Shown here: piece by piece, positions 5,404 to 9,621 of the stretch
How positions within the stretch are numbered: position 1 is the stretch's first letter
Layout of the letters: every line of letters begins with the position of its first letter
Source: Aquifex aeolicus
GTDB taxonomy: Bacteria; Aquificota; Aquificia; Aquificales; Aquificaceae
Assembly: GCA_011375045.1 (NCBI GenBank)
Contig: DRNB01000007.1
Coordinates: 1-9,621 of the forward strand
Length of the DNA stretch: 9,621 nt
Direction of reading: 5' to 3'
Translations under genes and position numbers: made by a program
The notes under the pieces: generated by a model
The model's database searches: none
Told to the model about the DNA's origin: nothing
Seen by the model: only the letters and a program-made list of their open reading frames with translations

Positions 5404-6453
5404 TCAGGAGAGCTTCCTTATCCTGTAAACGAAGCTGTCGGGTTCGAGCCAGTTGAGGGGTTCACCCTCCACCTCGGCGTAGGGGTATCCGAAGAAGTTC
5501 AGGGGAACAAAATTCTGACGCGGTTCAAGGACAAAATCCCTCGCCCAGTTGTAGGCTATCCAGTGGTGATCCCAGTTACCGAAGAGGTAGCGCTTGGCGA
5601 ACTCCAGGCGGGGGTGTCCGGGCTTTAACTTCTCCTTCAATCTGATCTTGGTAACGTCCGCCGGATCGACGGGGATCCACTCACCCGCCCAGAACTCCGC
5701 TCTGCAGTGCTGGGCTTTGGTCAGATCCTTCGCTCCCTTTTTGATGGAAAGGGTTTCTGAAAGTTTTGCAGGTAGCACCCGGAGACCGAAGATCTCCCTG
5801 GCGGGTATCCCCGCAGCCCTGCAGAGGGCAACGAATATGGAGCTGTGATCCGCGCACTTACCCCCTATTTTGCCTCCCCTCTCGAGGATCTCGAGCATGC
5901 TGTTGACGTCTCCGGGTCCGCAACCCTTCACCTTGGGATCCCTGTAGGTGCTCTCCACCACCCACTCGTATATAGCCCACGCCTTATAGATGGGTGTTCT
6001 CTTGCCCTCCGTGATCCGGCCGGCTATCTCCGCCACCTTTCCCGTGGTGGGTATGTGTTCGCTCGGCTCCAGGAACTTCCTGACATCGGAGGGTATCGGG
6101 TGAGATCCCTCGATCAGACTGACCCTTCTGGGGCGGAAACGCACCCTCATCTTAACAAAGATCCTCTTGTCGCCCACGTTCCCGGAAAACTCGGCGTAAA
6201 GCGTGGGTGCCCCAAAAACAGGGTCCCTGTATGTGCCGGCTCTTCTGTAGCTTCCTTCGAAGCTCAGGCTAACAAGGCGCTGATAGTCCGTGTCTGCGGG
6301 AAGCGGGAGCCAGAGCTTGACGTCCTTCCTGTAGGGAAGGGTTACCTCGTAGGAAAAGGCAACTTCCTCCTCCTTCACTCTGGCGAAGGAGAGACCGCTG
6401 AGCACCAGCAGACTGCCTGCGGACAGCCCCCTGAGAAACTCCCTTCTGTTCAT
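5404..6453 (-). CDS. Tat-exported transglutaminase-like cysteine protein
   Basis: This 349-residue protein begins with a twin-arginine signal (NRREFLRG, hydrophobic stretch to about 22, likely cleavage after SFA at 22-24). It should therefore be folded in the cytoplasm and exported by Tat. Residues about 30-130 form a beta-rich N-terminal part. The transglutaminase-like core follows: Cys200 in GGKCADHSSIFVALCRAAGI, His249 in AQHCRAEFW and Asp263 in WIPVDPAD, which together form the Cys-His-Asp triad of this fold. Members act as peptidases or amidases, or cross-link proteins; the substrate here cannot be told. The last ~70 residues are aromatic-rich (GNWDHHWIAYNWARDF). The ATG at 6453 lies 10 bp after the YjbQ stop with only a weak Shine-Dalgarno, consistent with translational coupling. 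It is the last gene of a three-gene minus-strand operon. Confidence 0.88.
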   Translation of the reverse strand: MNRREFLRGLSAGSLLVLSGLSFARVKEEEVAFSYEVTLPYRKDVKLWLPLPADTDYQRLVSLSFEGSYRRAGTYRDPVFGAPTLYAEFSGNVGDKRIFVKMRVRFRPRRVSLIEGSHPIPSDVRKFLEPSEHIPTTGKVAEIAGRITEGKRTPIYKAWAIYEWVVESTYRDPKVKGCGPGDVNSMLEILERGGKIGGKCADHSSIFVALCRAAGIPAREIFGLRVLPAKLSETLSIKKGAKDLTKAQHCRAEFWAGEWIPVDPADVTKIRLKEKLKPGHPRLEFAKRYLFGNWDHHWIAYNWARDFVLEPRQNFVPLNFFGYPYAEVEGEPLNWLEPDSFVYRIRKLS

Positions 6454-6463
6454 AAGTTTTATT

Positions 6464-6877
6464 TTAATCTCCCAGGATCTTGATCACTACCCTTTTGGGT
6501 CTTCTGCCGTCGAACTCTGCGTAGAAGATCTCCTGCCAGGGACCCAGATCCAGCTTCCCGTCGGTTACCGGAAGAACCACCTGAAGGTGAAGGAGAAGGT
6601 TCTTGAGATGAGCGTCCCCGTTATCCTCTCCTGTTCTGTGGTGCCTGTAATCCCTTCTGAAGGGGGCGAGTTTTTCGAGCCACTCCCATATGTCCTCGTG
6701 GAGACCCTCCTCATCGTCCTGCACTATTACCGCGGCGGTAAGGTGCATGGCGGACACCAGACACAGACCTTCCCTCACCCCCGATTCGGCGACCGCCTCC
6801 TTTACCGTGTCTGTTATTCTTATGAGCTCCCTTCTCTTCTCCGTTCTGAAGGTGAGGTACTTGGTGTAAGCCTTCAC
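6464..6877 (-). CDS. yjbQ: YjbQ / UPF0047 family protein
   Basis: This 137-residue protein matches the YjbQ family in length and motifs: the His of SAMHLTAAVIVQDDEEG (His45), YRHHRTGEDNGDAHLKNLLL (about 77-96) and the C-terminal DGKLDLGPWQEIFYAEFDG block (106-124) that is the family hallmark. Members are small trimeric proteins; some have weak thiamine-phosphate synthase activity, but the physiological role is not settled. The start is GTG. It overlaps the TGA stop of the upstream gene as GTGA (4-bp overlap), a typical coupled junction, and GAGGAG lies about 11 bases upstream. The transglutaminase-like gene follows after 10 bp. It is probably cytoplasmic. Confidence 0.92.
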   Translation of the reverse strand: MKAYTKYLTFRTEKRRELIRITDTVKEAVAESGVREGLCLVSAMHLTAAVIVQDDEEGLHEDIWEWLEKLAPFRRDYRHHRTGEDNGDAHLKNLLLHLQVVLPVTDGKLDLGPWQEIFYAEFDGRRPKRVVIKILGD

Positions 6878-7263
6878 CCTGTCTTTATCTCCTCGAGGCG
6901 ATCCTCTATCTCCCTGAGTCTGTCTTCGAGTTCCCTTATCCTCTCCATCGTTTCAGGACAGTAGAAAACTTCCCCCTTGGACAGGTAACGGGCTCTCCTC
7001 TTCAGCTCCTTTATCCTTCTCCTGAGCTGACGGGCGTCCCTTGTGTAGAACCACCTCACCAGAGAAGCCGCCGTTTTCACAAGATCCCTGTTGTGGGATC
7101 TCAGCTCGCGTTTGAAGCGCCTCCTCTCCTTCTGACCTGCGTGAAAGGAGAGAAGCTCTACCGTTTTCTTTCCCCTGCTTTCCCTGAGAAGCGTCTCCAT
7201 CACGTCCCTGAAGGAACCCTGAAACTTCTTTCTGGATCTGCCTATCTTTACCCACAGCTCCAT
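6874..7263 (-). CDS. Basic coiled-coil protein of unknown function
   Basis: I do not recognise this 129-residue protein. It is very rich in Lys and Arg (37 residues, about 29 percent), with a dense basic stretch around 44-92 (ERRRFKRELR, RRRIKELKRRARYLSK). It ends in a regular charged amphipathic helix from about 105 (METMERIRELEDRLREIEDR-type heptads), probably a coiled coil. A single Cys lies in VFYCPETMER (Cys102). There is no signal peptide or membrane segment. The composition would suit nucleic acid or ribosome binding, but this is inference. The ATG at 7263 has AGGAGG seven bases upstream. It is the first gene of the operon with yjbQ and the Tat transglutaminase, overlapping yjbQ by 4 bp. 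Real coding status is supported by the strong ribosome site and the coupled overlap. Confidence 0.75.
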   Translation of the reverse strand: MELWVKIGRSRKKFQGSFRDVMETLLRESRGKKTVELLSFHAGQKERRRFKRELRSHNRDLVKTAASLVRWFYTRDARQLRRRIKELKRRARYLSKGEVFYCPETMERIRELEDRLREIEDRLEEIKTG

Positions 7264-7290
7264 CGCTGTGCCTCCTCACAAGAGAGAGTT

Positions 7291-7357
7291 CTGATCGGGG
7301 TCAACGGCTCACACCTGTGAGCTTTCCTCTTCCCTGACCTCAGCCCCGGATGATCAG
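7291..7357 (-). promoter_or_regulatory. Nested inverted repeats; possible structured 5' leader
   Basis: A perfect inverted repeat, GCTCACA-CC-TGTGAGC (7307-7322), lies inside a larger imperfect one: CTGATC-GGGG (7291-7300) against CCCC-GGAT-GATCAG (7344-7357). If transcription starts near 7349 from the promoter upstream, the RNA can still pair ATC-C-GGGG with CCCC-GAT around the inner hairpin. The CUCACA arm is also complementary to UGUGAG at 7280-7275, which overlaps the AGGAGG ribosome site (7276-7271), so an alternative fold could hide that site. The dyad could instead be a protein-binding operator for the divergent promoters. No known riboswitch was recognised. Confidence 0.4.
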
Positions 7358-7384
7358 TTTACAAGGTTCTTCTGCAGAAATCAA
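7356..7384 (-). promoter_or_regulatory. Sigma70-type promoter of the coiled-coil/yjbQ/transglutaminase operon
   Basis: On the minus strand TTGATT (7384-7379) and TAAACT (7361-7356) are separated by exactly 17 bp, each matching four of six consensus bases. They lie about 90 bp upstream of the first ATG of the operon. No comparably good promoter was found on the plus strand for apgM; small hairpins (TTCTGCAGAA at 7370-7379, GCTC-GCCG-GAGC at 7385-7396) fill its upstream region. Confidence 0.45.
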
Positions 7385-7410
7385 GCTCGCCGGAGCCCTG
7401 AGGGGAAGGT

Positions 7411-8652
7411 GTGGCATACTATAAGCTTATGGAAGTTATCGCCTCCCTCGTCAGAAAAAACGATACGAAGATGCTCCTCGTTGTGCTCGACGGACTGGGT
7501 GGTCTCCCTGTCGAGAACGGTAAGACGGAGCTCGAACTGGCACGGACACCTAATCTCGATCTCCTTGCCAGGAAGTCCGCCCTCGGACTCCACGTGCCCG
7601 TCGATTACGGAGTAACGCCCGGCAGCGGACCCGGACATCTGGGTATATTCGGCTACGATCCGCTCCGCTACGAGATAGGAAGGGGTGTTCTCGAGGCGCT
7701 CGGAGTGGGTCTCGAGGTCCGGGAAACGGATATAGCGGTCAGGGCAAACTACGCCACGGTGGAGTATGTTTCCGGAAAACCGGTGGTGAAGGACAGGCGG
7801 GCGGGCAGACTGCCCACGGAGGAGAACAGACGGATAAGCGCAAAGCTCCAGCAGGAGGTAGGAGATATAGAGGGGGTAAAGGTAACCGTAGCGCCGGGGA
7901 TGGAGCACAGGGTCGCCCTTCTCTTCAGATTCCCCGAACCCCTTCCGGAGGGAAGCGACGAGATCAACGATACGGATCCCCAGGTTACGGGTAGGGAACC
8001 CCTCAGACCGGAGGGGAGGAATCCAGCCGCCGAAAGGGTCGCCCGGGTGATCAGAAAGTTTCTCAGACGGGCGGAGGACGTTCTCAAGGACGAGGAGAGA
8101 GCCAACTACCTCCTCCTGAGGGGGTTTTCCCAGAAGCCGAGGATCCCCTCCCTCAGAGAGAAGTTTGGTCTCAGATCAGCCTGCATAGCGGTCTATCCCA
8201 TGTACAAGGGGCTCGCTGCCCTGGTGGGAATGGACGTTGTGAAATTTAAGGGAGACACAATCGGCGAAGAGCTGGAGGCTCTCAGGGAGGTGTGGGACAG
8301 TTACGACTTCTTCTTCCTGCACATAAAGAGAACAGACTCCTTCGGGGAAGACGGAAACTGGAAGGGTAAGGTCAGCGTTCTCGAGGAGTTCGACACTCTC
8401 CTTCCCAGGCTTCTGGAACTCGAGCCCGACGTCCTCGCCATAACGGGGGATCACTCTACCCCCTGTCTTCTCAGGGGACACTCCTGGCATCCGGTTCCGC
8501 TTCTGATACACTCCCCCTATGTTCTGGGGGGAACCTCGGAGAGATTCACGGAGAGGGAGTGCCTGAAGGGGGAGATCGGCATCATTCCGGCGGAGAAGAT
8601 AATGAACCTGCTCCTTGCCAACGCCCTCAGACTTAAAAAGTTTGGAGCCTGA
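7411..8652 (+). CDS. apgM: 2,3-bisphosphoglycerate-independent phosphoglycerate mutase, archaeal type
   Basis: This enzyme interconverts 3- and 2-phosphoglycerate in glycolysis and gluconeogenesis, in the cytoplasm, using divalent metals. The 413-residue protein is of normal ApgM length and belongs to the alkaline phosphatase superfamily: Asp27 in VVLDGLGGLP; the serine nucleophile Ser72 in TPGSGPGHLGIFGYDPLRYE; HIKRTDSFGEDGNWKGK with Asp309; TGDHST with Asp347/His348; and HSWHP with His357. Where archaeal ApgM usually has a metal-binding His after Asp-x-x-Gly, this protein has Glu313. Related proteins annotated as proposed homoserine kinase share the fold, but the GlyPheGly-type core here fits mutase best. 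The GTG at 7411 has GAGGGG seven bases upstream; the ATG at 7429 is the alternative and lacks a ribosome site. It is transcribed divergently from the yjbQ operon and followed after 9 bp by the methyltransferase. Confidence 0.92.
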   Translation: MAYYKLMEVIASLVRKNDTKMLLVVLDGLGGLPVENGKTELELARTPNLDLLARKSALGLHVPVDYGVTPGSGPGHLGIFGYDPLRYEIGRGVLEALGVGLEVRETDIAVRANYATVEYVSGKPVVKDRRAGRLPTEENRRISAKLQQEVGDIEGVKVTVAPGMEHRVALLFRFPEPLPEGSDEINDTDPQVTGREPLRPEGRNPAAERVARVIRKFLRRAEDVLKDEERANYLLLRGFSQKPRIPSLREKFGLRSACIAVYPMYKGLAALVGMDVVKFKGDTIGEELEALREVWDSYDFFFLHIKRTDSFGEDGNWKGKVSVLEEFDTLLPRLLELEPDVLAITGDHSTPCLLRGHSWHPVPLLIHSPYVLGGTSERFTERECLKGEIGIIPAEKIMNLLLANALRLKKFGA

Positions 8653-8661
8653 CGGTCAGGA

Positions 8662-9621
8662 ATGGCGGGGGAAAGGGTGGACGTCGAAACCCACACGGCG
8701 ACGGTAAGCAGGAAGGTTAAGGGAATCAGGAGGGACTGGGGCATATTCTTTACACCTCTGTGGGTTGTGGACTTTATGGTCGGCCTCATAGAAGAGGAAA
8801 GGTTGAGCTCCTCCGATCTGAGGATCCTCGAACCGGCGTGCGGTATATGCCAGTTCCTTCACAGGATAAGGGAAAACAGAGGACACCTCCTCCGACGATC
8901 CAGCAGACGCGTGGGGGTAGAGATAAACCGAGAGGTGGTCGATTACGTTCACGCCAACGGGCTGGACAGGGGTATAGAGATAGTTCAGGCTGACTATCTG
9001 CTCTGGGAAACGGGGGAGCGCTTCGATATCATAATAGGTAACCCCCCTTACGGAATTCCCAGTCTGTCGAAACACTATCCCATAAAGGTGGACGGCGAAA
9101 CGAAGCGGATTTATCGGAAAACCTACGAAACCTGGTATGGAAAGTATAACGTGTACGGCGCCTTCATAGAGAAATCCGTGAAGCTTCTCAGGGAAGGAGG
9201 TCAGTTAATCCTCATAGTTCCGGGAACCTTTCTGATCCTCGATGAGTTCAAGAAACTCCGGAAGTTTCTGGCGGAAAGAGGGAAAACTGAAGTTGTATAT
9301 ATGGGTTCGGACGTGTTCAAACCCGAGGCGGACGTAACCACCGTGATCCTGAGGTTTACGAAGTCAGCGGCGGAAAGAAACAGATTGCTCCTCTACGACC
9401 ATGAGGGGGGAAAGCTGAGGCTCATTACAGAACAGGGCGACTGGACAGGGGGTATCGTCCTCTTCTCCACCGCCTTCAGCAGGGAAATGGACAGGATCTG
9501 CAGCTTCAGAGTGGGCGACGTGTACTCCATAAAGGTCTCTCCGAGAACGCCGGAGATCAGACACAATCCGGAGGTGGTGAGGTCCGAAAGAGTTGCGGAA
9601 GACAGGGATCTGCTTCCTATC
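8662..9621 (+). CDS. M.TaqI-like adenine-N6 DNA methyltransferase (C-terminus beyond window)
   Basis: This open frame of 320 codons runs off the right edge. It shows the gamma-class motif order of adenine-N6 methyltransferases: motif X WGIFFTPLWVVDFM (26-39), motif I ILEPACG (55-61, S-adenosylmethionine binding), motif II VGVEIN with Glu87, motif III QADYLLW with Asp111, and the catalytic motif IV GNPPYG (Asn127-Tyr130), followed by GKYNVYGAFIEKSVKLLREG (160-179). It follows M.TaqI as I remember it almost block by block, including the start of the target recognition domain (RVGDVYSIKVSPRTPEIRHN, 283-302). It should therefore methylate adenine in TCGA (inference). M.TaqI has about 421 residues, so roughly 100 are missing here. 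The ATG at 8662 has AGGA directly before it, a weak site; the GTG at 8677 is the alternative. The gene lies 9 bp after apgM, so the two are probably cotranscribed. A restriction partner may lie downstream. Confidence 0.93.
   Translation, partial: MAGERVDVETHTATVSRKVKGIRRDWGIFFTPLWVVDFMVGLIEEERLSSSDLRILEPACGICQFLHRIRENRGHLLRRSSRRVGVEINREVVDYVHANGLDRGIEIVQADYLLWETGERFDIIIGNPPYGIPSLSKHYPIKVDGETKRIYRKTYETWYGKYNVYGAFIEKSVKLLREGGQLILIVPGTFLILDEFKKLRKFLAERGKTEVVYMGSDVFKPEADVTTVILRFTKSAAERNRLLLYDHEGGKLRLITEQGDWTGGIVLFSTAFSREMDRICSFRVGDVYSIKVSPRTPEIRHNPEVVRSERVAEDRDLLPI

Noticed and set aside
7307..7322. CRP/FNR-like site from TCACA and TGTGA words
   Set aside because: The half-sites are in the reverse order and have a 2-bp centre, unlike the TGTGA-N6-TCACA arrangement.
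7300..7349. Resemblance to the signal recognition particle RNA core (GGTCAGG followed by GGAAAGC on the minus strand)
   Set aside because: The required short helix and GGAA tetraloop between the two conserved strands are missing, so the match is a chance word similarity.
7381..7908. Minus-strand open frame opposite the start of apgM
   Set aside because: It is fully antisense to a confidently identified enzyme and lacks a ribosome site or a recognisable product.
1..9621. CRISPR arrays, tRNA or rRNA genes, transposons
   Set aside because: No regularly spaced repeats, no cloverleaf with a T-loop consensus, no conserved rRNA blocks and no transposase motifs were seen on either strand.

Overview
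The window appears to come from a thermophilic bacterium, probably a deep-branching one such as an Aquificota/Desulfurobacteriaceae-type lineage. The reasons are an archaeal-type (ApgM) phosphoglycerate mutase, a DNA methyltransferase very close to M.TaqI, proteins rich in Glu/Lys/Arg, a Tat-dependent secreted protein, tightly packed genes and frequent GTG/TTG starts. This lineage is inferred from gene content and was not checked by any search.

Bases 1-5223, all on the minus strand, hold a compact chemosensory gene set. In transcription order it runs: a small ribbon-helix-helix DNA-binding protein (TTG start, strong Shine-Dalgarno); a receiver-like domain lacking the acidic pocket; a 630-residue soluble receptor-type protein made of two complete methyl-accepting signalling hairpins with no sensor or membrane segment; a protein of three CheW domains in tandem; a second soluble receptor-type protein with a cysteine cluster ahead of its hairpin; and the first four complete codons of a further gene that runs off the left edge. 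The last four genes overlap or nearly abut (about 10-14 bp), so they are probably translated together. The set reads as a cytoplasmic receptor/adaptor module. CheA, CheR and CheB are not in the window.

Bases 5224-5403 are AT-rich and carry a good promoter for the ribbon-helix-helix gene plus two perfect inverted repeats. A 12-bp word from one of them recurs in inverted orientation in the gap downstream of that gene, suggesting shared operators.

Bases 5404-7263 are a second minus-strand operon: a basic coiled-coil protein of unknown function, a YjbQ/UPF0047 protein (4-bp overlap) and a Tat-exported transglutaminase-like protein (10-bp gap). Its 147-bp upstream region (7264-7410) is divergent with apgM and contains a plausible sigma70-type promoter followed by a leader able to form a nested stem structure.

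Bases 7411-9621, on the plus strand, hold apgM and then, 9 bp later, an adenine-N6 DNA methyltransferase resembling M.TaqI along its whole visible length. It runs off the right edge; a TCGA-specific restriction partner may lie beyond. No stretch longer than 300 bases lacks a gene. No tRNA, rRNA, CRISPR array, insertion sequence or origin was seen.
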